A stretch of DNA of 64,000 nt from Verrucomicrobiales bacterium (GCA_031256975.1 JAIRPN010000010.1:92422-156421); one strand, 5' to 3'; counted from the first letter of the stretch, positions 1 to 8,372 are shown. Notes: generated by a model from the sequence alone, not told the origin. Translations and numbers: made by a program.

Positions 1-63
1 TATCCGGGCAAGCAGATTCACGCGTTTGATTGTAACATTTAGGTGACTGCCGTATTAGGGGCC

Positions 64-270
64 TCAAATTATCAACGCCAGCGGCACCGTTTTTAGACGG
101 GTAACCGATCCCGTTCCTGGCACGGTTTGCTTGTCCTCAGGACATAGCCGTTGATGTCTGGGTATTGTTGTAAACTGAAGTTGTGCCAAATCATGGGCTC
201 TTGGGGCAGAAGCGCACCCGATTAAGCCGAGTGCGCCAATGACAATGATGAGATAGGAGAGCCAATCAAT
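64..270 (-). CDS. Candidate small lipoprotein without a canonical start codon
   Basis: A reading frame directly downstream of the outer-membrane protein gene encodes about 68 residues. It has a hydrophobic stretch (LIIVIGALGLIGC) ending in a lipobox-like LIGC, followed by ASAPRAHD and a polar tail with PGTGS near the C-terminus. That layout is typical of small bacterial lipoproteins. The frame has no ATG, GTG or TTG start. The only start-like codon before the hydrophobic run is an ATT that overlaps the stop codon of the upstream gene, so initiation would have to be by translational coupling at ATT or the frame is not translated. The rest of positions 1-63 shows no gene. The case rests on the signal-peptide pattern alone, and a chance match or a sequencing error is possible. 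Confidence 0.3.
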   Translation of the reverse strand: MDWLSYLIIVIGALGLIGCASAPRAHDLAQLQFTTIPRHQRLCPEDKQTVPGTGSVTRLKTVPLALII

Positions 271-1201
271 AGTGGAATTTAATGCCTGCCACTACCAGGT
301 GATTGCCGTAAACATCACCGAAATCATAGGTGGCGTAACCCGCCAGTGCCTTGTTGAATTCCAAGCCTACCAAGCCCAAATATTTGTATTCCGCAAAGAT
401 GCTCCAGCGGTCATCCAGGAAGATGTCCGTACCCGCAATGCCCTGGAAACAGAAGGCAAATTGATCCTCGGAAGCGTTTAACAGGTCAGTGCTGCCGGAG
501 TAATTGCCGTTGTATTCAGGATAGTCTGCGCTATTGATGGAAGCATTGCCGGAAAGGGTCTTTAATTTGCCTTCGACATATGCTCCGCCAATGCCAAAAC
601 CGATGTACGGACGGAAAATGCTCCACTGTATGCGCATGATCGGGTTGGCGGTTAGCGCATAGATATTCATGCTGAATTTCTGGGTGAGGTCTGCGGTGGC
701 GGTGTTATTGGTGTTGCCGTACCAAACCGAACCATTCCACCCAAGAGACGAATTGCTGTTTTGGGTATAGATGAATTCACCTTCCACGGAGGGCAAAAAG
801 GTGACGGGGCTTTTTTCGCCGCTAATGGTGATACTATCGGGTTTCCAGATATGACCGATTTTCAGGCCAACGGCGAAGTCCGTGCTGTCTTTCAACGATA
901 AATCGGCCTTGATGCCCAAGCCGAGGTTGTCCTTTATCCTTGGACCAGCGTCTTGGAACAGATTCGCGCCGCCCCAGACGGCGACATAATTTTCCGTTCC
1001 GTATTCCGTGCGGGGCTTTACGCTGGTTTGGAAGGCAGGAATCGGCGCGGGATCATTATTCTTTGCCATATAAGGGTAGCTGCCGCCATTTCGATAGGCG
1101 GAACCGACTTCCGGCGGTTGCTGCGCCATGAGGTTTCCGGTAATTCCCAACAGGACAAACGAGCCCATTGCCAACAAGATACGATGAATAGCTGTTTTCA
1201 T
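266..1201 (-). CDS. Outer-membrane beta-barrel protein
   Basis: The 311-residue product starts with a signal peptide (about residues 1-26, ending in NLMAQ) and continues with alternating amphipathic strands such as PYIGFGIGGAYVEGKL and WSIFAEYKYLG. It ends in an aromatic C-terminus (KFHY), which is the usual beta-barrel assembly signal. This fits an OmpA/OmpW-like barrel of about eight strands in the outer membrane. No peptidoglycan-binding domain or enzymatic motif is visible, so the substrate is unknown. It is transcribed away from the XRE regulator gene starting at 1284, and the 82 bases between them must hold both promoters. The regulator may act on this gene, but nothing in the sequence proves it. 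Confidence 0.75.
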   Translation of the reverse strand: MKTAIHRILLAMGSFVLLGITGNLMAQQPPEVGSAYRNGGSYPYMAKNNDPAPIPAFQTSVKPRTEYGTENYVAVWGGANLFQDAGPRIKDNLGLGIKADLSLKDSTDFAVGLKIGHIWKPDSITISGEKSPVTFLPSVEGEFIYTQNSNSSLGWNGSVWYGNTNNTATADLTQKFSMNIYALTANPIMRIQWSIFRPYIGFGIGGAYVEGKLKTLSGNASINSADYPEYNGNYSGSTDLLNASEDQFAFCFQGIAGTDIFLDDRWSIFAEYKYLGLVGLEFNKALAGYATYDFGDVYGNHLVVAGIKFHY

Positions 1202-1283
1202 GCACCGCCAATATTACGGTGTTATTGTTTCACTGTCAATCGTGCGGTGTTTGGGGCCGTTTCATTTATCCATTATCTGACTA

Positions 1284-1586
1284 GTGGAAAAAGATACCAT
1301 AGAGAGACTTCGGGGACGTTTACGGGAATTGCGGGAGCTTCACGCCATTACCCAGGAAGAATTCGCGCACATGGCAGGGCTGGATTACAAATTTTACCAG
1401 AGCATTGAGGCCGGGCGGCGTAAAGAAATCCGGGTTTCCACCTTGGAAAAAATTGCCAAGGCATATGGGATAGAGGTCTATCAGTTGCTGGCGCCTGAAT
1501 TGCCCAAGACCAAACTTGCTGATTTTTCCAGAGGGAAAGCGCGGCACATATTAAAACGGACAGGTAGCAAGACAAGCGTAAGCTAA
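1284..1586 (+). CDS. XRE-family helix-turn-helix regulator
   Basis: The 100-residue protein begins with GTG and carries a Cro/CI-type helix-turn-helix over about residues 8-68. The pattern LRELRELHAITQEEFAHMAG is followed by a recognition helix (YKFYQSIEAGRR) and the typical end YGIEVYQLLAPE. The C-terminal 30 residues are basic and polar. No sensor or peptidase domain is attached, so it probably acts as a dimeric DNA-binding repressor. It is divergent from the outer-membrane protein gene. Its stop codon lies inside the 5' part of a terminator hairpin, so the transcript is short and monocistronic. Confidence 0.8.
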   Translation: MEKDTIERLRGRLRELRELHAITQEEFAHMAGLDYKFYQSIEAGRRKEIRVSTLEKIAKAYGIEVYQLLAPELPKTKLADFSRGKARHILKRTGSKTSVS

Positions 1587-1610
1587 ACAAATTTAGCCGC
1601 GCTTGTTTTA
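1572..1610 (+). terminator. Rho-independent terminator of the XRE gene
   Basis: ACAAGCG (1572-1578) pairs with CGCTTGT (1600-1606). Inside, GCTAAA pairs with TTTAGC around a CAAA loop, with a small internal bulge. TTTTATT follows directly. The stem includes the stop codon of the XRE gene. Confidence 0.75.
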
Positions 1611-1697
1611 TTACTTGGGCGAAATATTGGTTGCGGGTGCGAAAACCGTCAAAGATGAGGGGAAGCAATACGCCCTTGTCATTCAGGCAAGGGAAAA

Positions 1698-2264
1698 TTA
1701 TAAACCTTCCCAGCGTTTTATCGCCGGGTCGTCGAAGCCGAACAAATCCAGCACGCGCGACAGGGTGAAGTCGACCAGTTCGTTGATATCCTTGGGCTGG
1801 TGATAGAAGGCCGGAATCGGCGGATAGATCACGCCGCCCATCAGGGTCACGCTTTCCATGTTGCGGATATGCGCCAGCGTTAGCGGGGTTTCACGGGTCA
1901 GTAACACGAGGCGGCGGCGTTCCTTCAACACCACGTCGGCGGCGCGGGTCAGCAAATTGTAGGGGGCGCCGTGGGCGATGGCCGCTAATGACCGCATTGA
2001 ACATGGGGCGACGATCATCCCGTCGGTCTTGAACGAACCGCTGGAAATGGTTGCGCCGAAATTGTCCTCGTGGTGGACCACGTCGGCCAGCTGTTCCACA
2101 TCCTTCAAGGTTTTGCCAGTTTCCGGCAAGGTCATTTTCGCGCCCTTGGAAATGACCAAATGCAGTTCGACATCCTGCGCGCGCAATTTCTCCAGTAGTC
2201 GCAGACCGTAAATGCTGCCCGACGCGCCGCTAATGCCGACAATGATGCGTTTCGATTTCGCCAT
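1698..2264 (-). CDS. ubiX: UbiX-type flavin prenyltransferase
   Basis: UbiX joins a dimethylallyl group to FMN to make the prenylated flavin cofactor of UbiD decarboxylases. The 188-residue product has the usual length and the family signatures: the N-terminal nucleotide-fold motif GISGASGSIYGLRLLE (about residues 10-25), VAPCSMRSLAAIAHG near residue 86, and the conserved basic segment ERRRLVLLTRETPLTLAHIRNM. Metal-reductase or Dfp-like flavoproteins share the fold, but the ERRRLVLLTRETP segment is specific to UbiX. No ubiD partner is in the window. Several copies of the RTTAGCG motif lie in and just upstream of the gene. Confidence 0.93.
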   Translation of the reverse strand: MAKSKRIIVGISGASGSIYGLRLLEKLRAQDVELHLVISKGAKMTLPETGKTLKDVEQLADVVHHEDNFGATISSGSFKTDGMIVAPCSMRSLAAIAHGAPYNLLTRAADVVLKERRRLVLLTRETPLTLAHIRNMESVTLMGGVIYPPIPAFYHQPKDINELVDFTLSRVLDLFGFDDPAIKRWEGL

Positions 2265-2305
2265 TAGCGTCCAATTTAGCCGCTAACGGCCGGATGGAAA
2301 GATTT

Positions 2306-2339
2306 AAGCCGCTAACGGTCGTTTTGCCGTTAGCGGCTT
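2306..2339 (+). terminator. Perfect 13-bp hairpin made of an inverted RTTAGCG pair
   Basis: AAGCCGCTAACGG (2306-2318) and CCGTTAGCGGCTT (2327-2339) are exact reverse complements around an 8-base loop, and TTTT follows on the plus strand. It lies between ubiX and the glycosidase gene, both transcribed leftwards, so as a terminator it would serve the glycosidase gene ending at 2360. Both arms are copies of the dispersed motif. The better T-tract is on the plus strand, so its function for the leftward transcript is less certain. Confidence 0.65.
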
Positions 2340-2359
2340 TTGCCGGTGAATCCCGGGAA

Positions 2360-3655
2360 TTATTTGCTGAATTCGATCCAATTGACGAACTGCATGCTGG
2401 TGCTGAAACGCAAACGCAGGGTTTGCGGGCCGGCGCTGAGTTGCACTTGGGTTTGGACGTTGTTCCACTTCTTGTCGGTGGTGGTGACACTGCCGATGAC
2501 CTGATCGCCGGAGAGGATCTCGATTTTTCCGGGCCAGCCAGCGGCGCGGAAATTCAGCGTGTAAGTCCCGGCCTGGTCGACCTGGATATTGTAATCAATG
2601 GTGGCATTGGCACGGTTTGAAATCATCTGGAAATTGCCGCCTTCGGAATCGTTGGTCTGCTTGATTTCAAAATCGTCACCGGCGAAAGTGACGTAATTTT
2701 CCGCCTGCAAGCGGCCCGGGATGCGGTAGTGCAAGTCGGCATCGTGCGGCGGCAGGGAGACGTAGGCTTTGCCGAGCGGGGTGAGTTCGCTGGAATTGGG
2801 ATCGAGCAAGCTGATTTTCGGGTTGTCCTTGGCGCGTTCCTTGAACCAAGCGTAGCCTTGGACGTAGGGGCTGCGTTCAAGAAAATCAGTGGCTTGGATC
2901 AAATAGTCGACCGCTCCTTGCACGCCGTTGGCCTTCCAAAAGGCGTATTCCGTGACCCAGACGGGTTTCTTGAATTCGTCATGCAGGCTTTTCGTCGCCC
3001 ATTTCAATTCGCCGATGTCGCCGTAGCTGTGGACGGCGGTGGCGGGAATGTCGGTGTCTTTCATGTAAAAGTTGAAGGCCTTGAGGAAAGGCATCATGAA
3101 GGTGTAGGTCAGTGTTTTGTTCTCAATGGGGTCCATGGCCTTGATGCTGTCCTTGTCGGGGGAGCCGATGGCCATGTGCGGGCCGACGACGGGGATGTTG
3201 AACTGGTCGGCGACTTCCTTGATTTTTCGGTAAGCGCTGGCGGTGGCTTCGGGATTGATGAAGGCCTGGCCTTTCAGATTGGGTTCATTAAGGGCAAGGA
3301 CGTAAGAAGGTTTCTTGGAAACGGATGACAGGTAACTTTTCAGGCCGCTGAAGTCCTCGTTGCGGTTGCCCCAAGCCATGGGGAGGAATTCAATGTTAGT
3401 GCCGGAAGGCGGGACGAAATCGGTTTTGTAGTGCCAGTTGTAAAACCACGATACGCCCGGTGCCAATGACTTGAAATCGGCGGCGGACAATCTGTTGGCG
3501 CAAATGCCGCGTTTTTTGCTTTTCACCGGTTCATCGCAGTTGACGACGCGGATGTTGGCCGGGTTGGGAGTTGCTGCGGAACTGTCGGCGGCATTGACCG
3601 GCCGGATGGGAATCAAACCGGATATGGTTAGGAATACGAGCAAAGTTTTGTTCAT
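2360..3655 (-). CDS. Secreted GH128-like beta-1,3-glucanase with C-terminal CBM6-like domain
   Basis: The start was placed at the ATG giving MNKTLLVFLT because it opens a normal signal peptide (about residues 1-22). An upstream in-frame start would add seven polar residues. The mature part matches the Asl1/GH128 clan: KKRGICANRL, VSWFYNWHYK, then NEPN (Glu about 124) and WVTEYAFW (Glu about 236), the likely acid/base and nucleophile of a retaining TIM-barrel enzyme. From about residue 310, RLQAENY and the following beta-rich segment resemble a CBM6 carbohydrate-binding module. Beta-1,3-glucan is the likely substrate. A second beta-glucanase (GH16) lies at 39.6-41.0 kb. The family assignment is from motif recognition only. 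Confidence 0.75.
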   Translation of the reverse strand: MNKTLLVFLTISGLIPIRPVNAADSSAATPNPANIRVVNCDEPVKSKKRGICANRLSAADFKSLAPGVSWFYNWHYKTDFVPPSGTNIEFLPMAWGNRNEDFSGLKSYLSSVSKKPSYVLALNEPNLKGQAFINPEATASAYRKIKEVADQFNIPVVGPHMAIGSPDKDSIKAMDPIENKTLTYTFMMPFLKAFNFYMKDTDIPATAVHSYGDIGELKWATKSLHDEFKKPVWVTEYAFWKANGVQGAVDYLIQATDFLERSPYVQGYAWFKERAKDNPKISLLDPNSSELTPLGKAYVSLPPHDADLHYRIPGRLQAENYVTFAGDDFEIKQTNDSEGGNFQMISNRANATIDYNIQVDQAGTYTLNFRAAGWPGKIEILSGDQVIGSVTTTDKKWNNVQTQVQLSAGPQTLRLRFSTSMQFVNWIEFSK

Positions 3656-3770
3656 AATTTGCACATTTATGCACACAAAAGGTCTTTATGCAAAGTAGAA
3701 TCTGCAAATATTTCAATATTTGCGAGTATTACAAAAACGGAACTATGCCCGACGGGCCGATTTTATGGGG

Positions 3771-4472
3771 TTATTGGGAATTGCCGTTGTCCGGTGAGGA
3801 AGATTCAACCCTGGACTTGGCAGCGGGCGCCGGAGCAGCTTGGGGAGGAGGGGGATTGACCGTGGCCAGATCCTGCACCAACTGGCGCGCGATATTGGCG
3901 TAAGCCGTGTTCCAGGCTTTGGCCACCTCATCTGCACTGCGCTTGGCGACAGGGACAGCCTGCGTATAGGTCTTGGTGAAAAGAACAGGGCGCTCCAATC
4001 CTTTCTTGGGATTATACGACAAACTGAAATTAATGCTCAGGTAGGCCTTGGGGTTTTGCGGGTCGCGGAAATCGGCGCAGAATTTTTGCACATCGGCTTC
4101 CAACGCGTAATCGCTAATCATCGAGCTTTCCGGCATCAATACGGCCTTGAATAATCCCGATTCCTTCAGGGTGCTGCGCATGAGTGTGGTGAACAGGGAG
4201 CGGGGCGAGAGTTTGAATTGATTGTAAAAATCGGTCTCGTAGGTCAGGTCGCCGGTTTGGTAATTGAAGTTCTTGTCCTCGAAGGTCGGGTTCATGTAAA
4301 AGTCGCGGACGAATACCGTTCCGAGCTTGGGTTCCGCGATGACCTTGCCGATTTCCGGCGTGTCGAGGCTGTAGTAAGTGATGTCAAGGTGCTGCTTGCC
4401 GACGCAGCCGGAGAACAGGATGACGGTTAGCGCCGCTAACGGCAAGCCGAGGGAAAAGAAGCGTTGATTCAT
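3771..4472 (-). CDS. ABC-transport auxiliary lipoprotein (PqiC/DUF330-like)
   Basis: The 233-residue protein starts with a lipoprotein signal ending in LFSGC. It then has the pattern of the ABC-type transport auxiliary lipoprotein family: YYSLDTPEIG, VRDFYMNP, YETDFYNQFKLSPRSLFTT, and a beta-strand domain with YALEADVQKF. In characterised systems such lipoproteins sit on the inner face of the outer membrane and dock MCE proteins. The C-terminal 30 residues are Pro/Ala/Ser-rich and probably disordered. It is the last gene of the mla-like operon, 12 bases after mlaD. Confidence 0.78.
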   Translation of the reverse strand: MNQRFFSLGLPLAALTVILFSGCVGKQHLDITYYSLDTPEIGKVIAEPKLGTVFVRDFYMNPTFEDKNFNYQTGDLTYETDFYNQFKLSPRSLFTTLMRSTLKESGLFKAVLMPESSMISDYALEADVQKFCADFRDPQNPKAYLSINFSLSYNPKKGLERPVLFTKTYTQAVPVAKRSADEVAKAWNTAYANIARQLVQDLATVNPPPPQAAPAPAAKSRVESSSPDNGNSQ

Positions 4473-4484
4473 GGTGGTTAGCGA

Positions 4485-5297
4485 TTATTTGTTGTCCAGG
4501 CTTTTGGCGGGTGCGGGTTGCGCGCTCCAGATGATCTGCGAGGGGTCGCTCTTGAGCCGGGTGGAGGTGTCCTTCAGTTCCTCGGTGATGATGCGGATGT
4601 TGTCGGCGGTGCCGGCGAGGTCCATGTGGTTGATGCGTTGCACCAGCACGTTGAACTGCTGGGTGTTTTGGTCGAGCTGGTCGATCAGCGACACCATCTT
4701 CTTCTGGATTTCATCGAAGTCGACCTTGCCCAGGTTGCGCAGGGTCTGGTTCAGGGAATTGACAATCTGGGTGATGGCGGAATTGGCCGACGGAATATAA
4801 TAGTGGCGCGGGGTCCAGTTGATTTCCAGCGGCGGCGGCGCGACTTGCGGGTCAAGGCGGTCGATTTCCAGGTAATTGCCGCCGGCGATTCCCGCCATGT
4901 CGACGCGGATGCGCATGCCGCGATTGATGCCCACATTGAGGTCTTTCTGCAGGTCGTCGAGGTCGCCCCGCAGCAGGCCGATGATCAGCGATTTCTTGAT
5001 TTCAAATTCGACCAGAATATAGCGGTATTTGTTCGGGGCGTTGTTGCTGCTGATCGGCGGCTCGGGATAAACGTTCGGGGTAAAATCAATGCGCGTGACT
5101 TTGCCGAGCGGCACGCCGCGGAATTTGACCGGTGAACCGACGTTGATGCCGCCAATGGTGCCGTCAAAATAGGTTTCAAAAGTGAGTTTGGGCTCGAACC
5201 AGTTCTTGGCGCCAAGGGCCAGCACGCCGAGCAGCAGGATCAGCAGGGCGCTAATCACGAACAGTCCGATGCGGAAATATTTGGCGTCCGAATTCAT
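4485..5297 (-). CDS. mlaD: MCE-domain substrate-binding protein (MlaD-like)
   Basis: The 270-residue protein has one N-terminal transmembrane helix (about residues 9-30, FRIGLFVISALLILLLGVLAL) and then an MCE domain (about residues 36-130) with FDGTIGGINVGSPVKFRGVPLGKVTRI, the core MCE motif. A helical C-terminal part contains SLNQTLRNLGKVDFDEI and LVQRINHMDL. MlaD forms a hexameric ring between the inner-membrane ABC transporter and the periplasm and carries phospholipids. This version has an extended, probably coiled-coil tail. It lies between the ATPase gene and the auxiliary lipoprotein gene. Confidence 0.85.
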   Translation of the reverse strand: MNSDAKYFRIGLFVISALLILLLGVLALGAKNWFEPKLTFETYFDGTIGGINVGSPVKFRGVPLGKVTRIDFTPNVYPEPPISSNNAPNKYRYILVEFEIKKSLIIGLLRGDLDDLQKDLNVGINRGMRIRVDMAGIAGGNYLEIDRLDPQVAPPPLEINWTPRHYYIPSANSAITQIVNSLNQTLRNLGKVDFDEIQKKMVSLIDQLDQNTQQFNVLVQRINHMDLAGTADNIRIITEELKDTSTRLKSDPSQIIWSAQPAPAKSLDNK

Positions 5298-5321
5298 AGG
5301 TGCTGCGGGAAATATAGCATA

Positions 5322-6089
5322 TTAACTGGTTAAAGGTTGGCGGTGGAAGAAACTTTTGACAAGGTCATTCGGCGGGTTGTCGCGCAGGTCGGCGGGTTTG
5401 CCGGTGGCGATGATTCCCTTGGTTTTGGCGTCCAGCATGATGCAGCGGTCCGCCAGTGCGTAAATACTGGCAAGTTCGTGGGTGACGATGACAAAGGTGA
5501 TACCGAGATTGCGGGAGAGTTCGATGATGGTGGAATCGAGCCCCGCCGAGGTGATGGGGTCGAGCCCGGCGCTTGGCTCATCCAGGAACACGATCGCCGG
5601 GTTTAGTGCCAGCGCGCGGGCGATGGCGGCGCGCTTGATCATGCCGCCGCTCAGTTCCGAGGGCAATTTGAAGGCGGAGTCCTGCAAGCCGACCAAGGCC
5701 AGCTTGCTGGCGACCACCGCGTTTTTCGCTTCCAATGGCAGCGAGGTGTATTCATCCAGGGGCAGGCGCACGTTTTCCTGGATGGTCATGGAACCGAACA
5801 AGGCCCCGCTTTGGTACATGACGCCGATCTTGCGCAGCATGCGGTTGTAATTTTCCTCGTCGGCGCCGGAGAAATTCTCGTCGTCGATATCCACCTGTCC
5901 GCCCGCCGGTTTGTACAAGCCGATCATGTATTTCAACAGGGTGCTTTTACCGCAGCCCGAGCCGCCGAGGATGATGAAAATTTCGCCGCGATTGACCTCG
6001 AAGGTAATGCGGTCCAACACGGTGCGATCGCCGTATTTGGCGACCAATTCGCGCACGCTAATGATGGGATTTTGGCTGTTGGCGTTCAT
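5322..6089 (-). CDS. mlaF: ABC transporter ATP-binding protein, MlaF-like
   Basis: The chosen ATG gives MNANSQNPIISVREL and a 255-residue protein, the usual MlaF length. It overlaps the stop codon of the upstream permease gene by one base (TAATG), a sign of translational coupling. Motifs in order are Walker A GGSGCGKST, the Q-loop region MYQSGALFGSMT, the ABC signature LSGGMIKRAAIARAL, Walker B IVFLDEPSAGLD and the switch His in VTHELAS. LSGGMIKRAAIARA is typical of MCE-associated ATPases. The protein powers lipid movement together with the neighbouring permease and MlaD. Confidence 0.9.
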   Translation of the reverse strand: MNANSQNPIISVRELVAKYGDRTVLDRITFEVNRGEIFIILGGSGCGKSTLLKYMIGLYKPAGGQVDIDDENFSGADEENYNRMLRKIGVMYQSGALFGSMTIQENVRLPLDEYTSLPLEAKNAVVASKLALVGLQDSAFKLPSELSGGMIKRAAIARALALNPAIVFLDEPSAGLDPITSAGLDSTIIELSRNLGITFVIVTHELASIYALADRCIMLDAKTKGIIATGKPADLRDNPPNDLVKSFFHRQPLTS

Positions 6090-7258
6090 TAGGGCATGCT
6101 GACGGTGGTGGCTCTCAAGGTGGTGGAAATAAACGTGAAGATGCAGTCGCTGGCAATGATCAGGATGATAGAGCTGACCACGGCGCGGGTGGTGGAAATG
6201 CCGACCGATGAGGCGCCAGCCCTGGTCTGGATACCGCGCAAGCAGCCGACTCCGGTCACCAGTACACCGAAGAAGAAGGATTTCAACATGCCTTCCATCA
6301 CGTCGGTGACGTTGCAATAGGTGGTGAGTTCCACATACAGTGCGGAGAGCGAGTAACCGTTGCCGAGCATGACAATGAAGGCCGCGCCGGAACCAAGCAG
6401 CATGGAGTAAATGGTCAGGAACGGCATCGCCCAGAAACCGGCGATCACGCGTTCGACCACCAGAAAACGGACCGGGTCGAGCCCCATGGTCTTGAGCGCA
6501 TCGAGCTCCTCGTTGACCTTCATGGTGCCGATTTCCGCCGCGAAGGCCGAACCGGTGCGGCCCGCCAGCAAAATGGCGGTCATGATCGGGCCTAGTTCGC
6601 GGAACATGATCAGGGAAACCAGGTAGATGACGTGAATGTCGGCACCGTAGGTGCGCAAGGGGCCGACCGATTGCGAGGCGATAATCAGGCCGGTGAGCAA
6701 ACTGATCAGGCCGACAATGGGCAGGCCTTCCACCGCGGCCGCTTGGAAAATTTGCAGGATTTTTTTGACATGCAGTTGTCGCGGATGAAGCATCACGTGA
6801 TACAGCGCGGCCGATAATTGCCCCAGAAAGATGATCTGGTTGCGCAAATCCTCGATGAGATTCCAGGTGGCCTCGCCGACTGTGATCACGAGATTGGGGC
6901 TGCGCCGGACGCCGTTTTTCTTCGGCACGATGGAATCAATCGGGAATATTTCCAGGGTCTTGGCGAATTCGGGGCGCAGGTTGTCGATTTGGAACTGGTG
7001 CCCGCCGCTAACGGCGAGGCGCTGCAAGTCGCGCAGGAACACCGCGCCCGTGCTGTCGCATAAATTGACCGCCGAGGCGTCGACCCGGATGTTTTTCCCG
7101 GCTTGGGCGATTTTTTGGGTGGTTGGCGTCCACAATTCCGCCACCCCACCGGCATTTAAGGAGCCTGAAATTTTCAATTCCAGCAAATCGGCGGAGTCGT
7201 TGAGGATTTCAAACGACGCGACCGGGGATTGGCTGGCTGTTTCCTTGGCGGAAGGCAT
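6089..7258 (-). CDS. mlaE: ABC permease with N-terminal STAS domain (MlaB-MlaE fusion)
   Basis: The product has an N-terminal STAS domain (about residues 10-110, with ISGSLNAGGVAELW and VDASAVNLCDSTGAVFLRDL) followed by an MlaE permease of five to six membrane segments. The permease carries the family segment MFRELGPIMTAILLAGRTGSAFAAEIGTMKVNEELDAL. In Escherichia coli, STAS protein MlaB and permease MlaE are separate; here they are fused. The ATG at 7258 was chosen. An upstream TTG at 7342 would add 28 hydrophobic residues, including a dispersed-motif copy, and is less likely. It heads the leftward mla operon and is divergent from the ECF sigma gene. Confidence 0.87.
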   Translation of the reverse strand: MPSAKETASQSPVASFEILNDSADLLELKISGSLNAGGVAELWTPTTQKIAQAGKNIRVDASAVNLCDSTGAVFLRDLQRLAVSGGHQFQIDNLRPEFAKTLEIFPIDSIVPKKNGVRRSPNLVITVGEATWNLIEDLRNQIIFLGQLSAALYHVMLHPRQLHVKKILQIFQAAAVEGLPIVGLISLLTGLIIASQSVGPLRTYGADIHVIYLVSLIMFRELGPIMTAILLAGRTGSAFAAEIGTMKVNEELDALKTMGLDPVRFLVVERVIAGFWAMPFLTIYSMLLGSGAAFIVMLGNGYSLSALYVELTTYCNVTDVMEGMLKSFFFGVLVTGVGCLRGIQTRAGASSVGISTTRAVVSSIILIIASDCIFTFISTTLRATTVSMP

Positions 7259-7390
7259 GACAGATTGATACAGCAGATTAAGTATAAGGCAAAGTAAAAG
7301 TCCAAGTAGCCGGGCGGGTTGTGAATTGGCCGTTAGCGGCAAAAAATATGTAACATTTTCGCCAATCCCGTGTTTTTGAAGGGGATGAAC

Positions 7391-8050
7391 ATGACCGCGT
7401 CGCTAACGGTGAGCCGCGTACCGAACTTTGTTTCGGGCTGGTCAGTTTTTGCCGATTATGCTGATATGGGCGTCCCGATGTCTGAACCTGCGGAACAAAC
7501 CGATCCTGATTACGAGTTGGTGCTGGCTTCGCGCCAGGGCGATGACGGGGCGTTTGCGCAATTGTTGCGAAAATACCAAACGCGCATTTTGCAGATGACC
7601 TATCGCTTTGCCGCCAATGACAGCGACCAGGAGGACATGGCGCAGGAGATTTTCATCCACTTGTACAAGAAACTCGACGCCTACAAGGTCGGCGCGCCGT
7701 TCGAGCATTGGTTCATGCGCCTGGCGCACAATTTTTGCTGCAACTGGGTGCGCAGCCACCAGCGTTACGAGAAGAACAAGGTGGATTCGGAATTGCTGCT
7801 GGAAATGGCCAGTGACACCGGCCACGAGCGCAGTCTGTCGCGCGAGGAAGCCCGGCAGATGCTGAATTTTGCCTTGGACAGGCTGTCGGCGCAGGATAAA
7901 CTGGTAATCACGCTGCTGGAACTGGATGAGAAATCAGTGCGCGAGGTTGCCGCGTTGACCGGGCTGTCCGAGGCCAATGTGAAAGTGAAGGCTTTCCGTG
8001 CGAGAAAGAAAATGGCGGAAAATTTGAGGAGTGTCTATGAACGATCATGA
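7391..8050 (+). CDS. ECF RNA polymerase sigma factor (RpoE-like)
   Basis: The product contains sigma region 2 (DPDYELVLASRQGDDGAF, then YRFAANDSDQEDMAQEIF with the -10 recognition helix) and region 4 (LDRLSAQDKLVITLLELDEKSVREVAALTG with the HTH SEANVKVKAFRARKK). It directs polymerase to a small stress regulon. The start is uncertain. The ATG at 7391 has an AAGGGG sequence upstream, while an ATG at 7478 would start just before the conserved domain and an upstream GTG at 7370 is also in frame. Its 3' end overlaps the next gene by 14 bases, and that gene overlaps the third by four. The three are therefore one coupled operon, and one of the membrane partners is the likely anti-sigma factor. Confidence 0.87.
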   Translation: MTASLTVSRVPNFVSGWSVFADYADMGVPMSEPAEQTDPDYELVLASRQGDDGAFAQLLRKYQTRILQMTYRFAANDSDQEDMAQEIFIHLYKKLDAYKVGAPFEHWFMRLAHNFCCNWVRSHQRYEKNKVDSELLLEMASDTGHERSLSREEARQMLNFALDRLSAQDKLVITLLELDEKSVREVAALTGLSEANVKVKAFRARKKMAENLRSVYERS

Positions 8051-8372
8051 TGGAATAGTTGATAAATTTTGGGCGAAACTGCGTCGCGCCGACCTTGACC
8101 AGTCGAAGCTGGAATTCGGTTTGGAAACCCGTGTCATGGCGAAAATCCGTGAGGCGAGGCAGAAAAATTCATTTTCGATCCTGACACTGGCAAGTCGTTT
8201 TTGTCTGGTGTCGTTTTGTTTTGTCGCTTTGCTGGCGGTTTATCTGCCGACGCAAGTACAGGCTTCCAATGAGGAAACACTGGTGGATTCCCTGGTCAGC
8301 AACGTGAATGGCGGCAGCAACGATGACCTCGGCAGTTTTTACCTGAGCGATAAGACGGAAGGGCAAAAATGA
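8037..8372 (+). CDS. Small single-pass membrane protein, candidate anti-sigma factor
   Basis: The 111-residue protein has a charged N-terminal cytoplasmic part (about residues 1-45), one transmembrane helix (about 46-70, with FCLVSFCFVALLAVYLP) and a short, acidic periplasmic tail. The ATG at 8037 follows GAGGAG at normal spacing. The layout, cytoplasmic domain then one helix, and the overlap with the ECF sigma gene are those of an anti-sigma factor. It has no HxxxCxxC zinc-binding motif and I recognise no family, so the role is inferred from context only. Confidence 0.6.
   Translation: MNDHDGIVDKFWAKLRRADLDQSKLEFGLETRVMAKIREARQKNSFSILTLASRFCLVSFCFVALLAVYLPTQVQASNEETLVDSLVSNVNGGSNDDLGSFYLSDKTEGQK

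Noticed and set aside
1603..1803. A 66-residue plus-strand frame after the XRE gene
   Set aside because: It begins in the T-run of the XRE terminator and overlaps the C-terminal part of ubiX.
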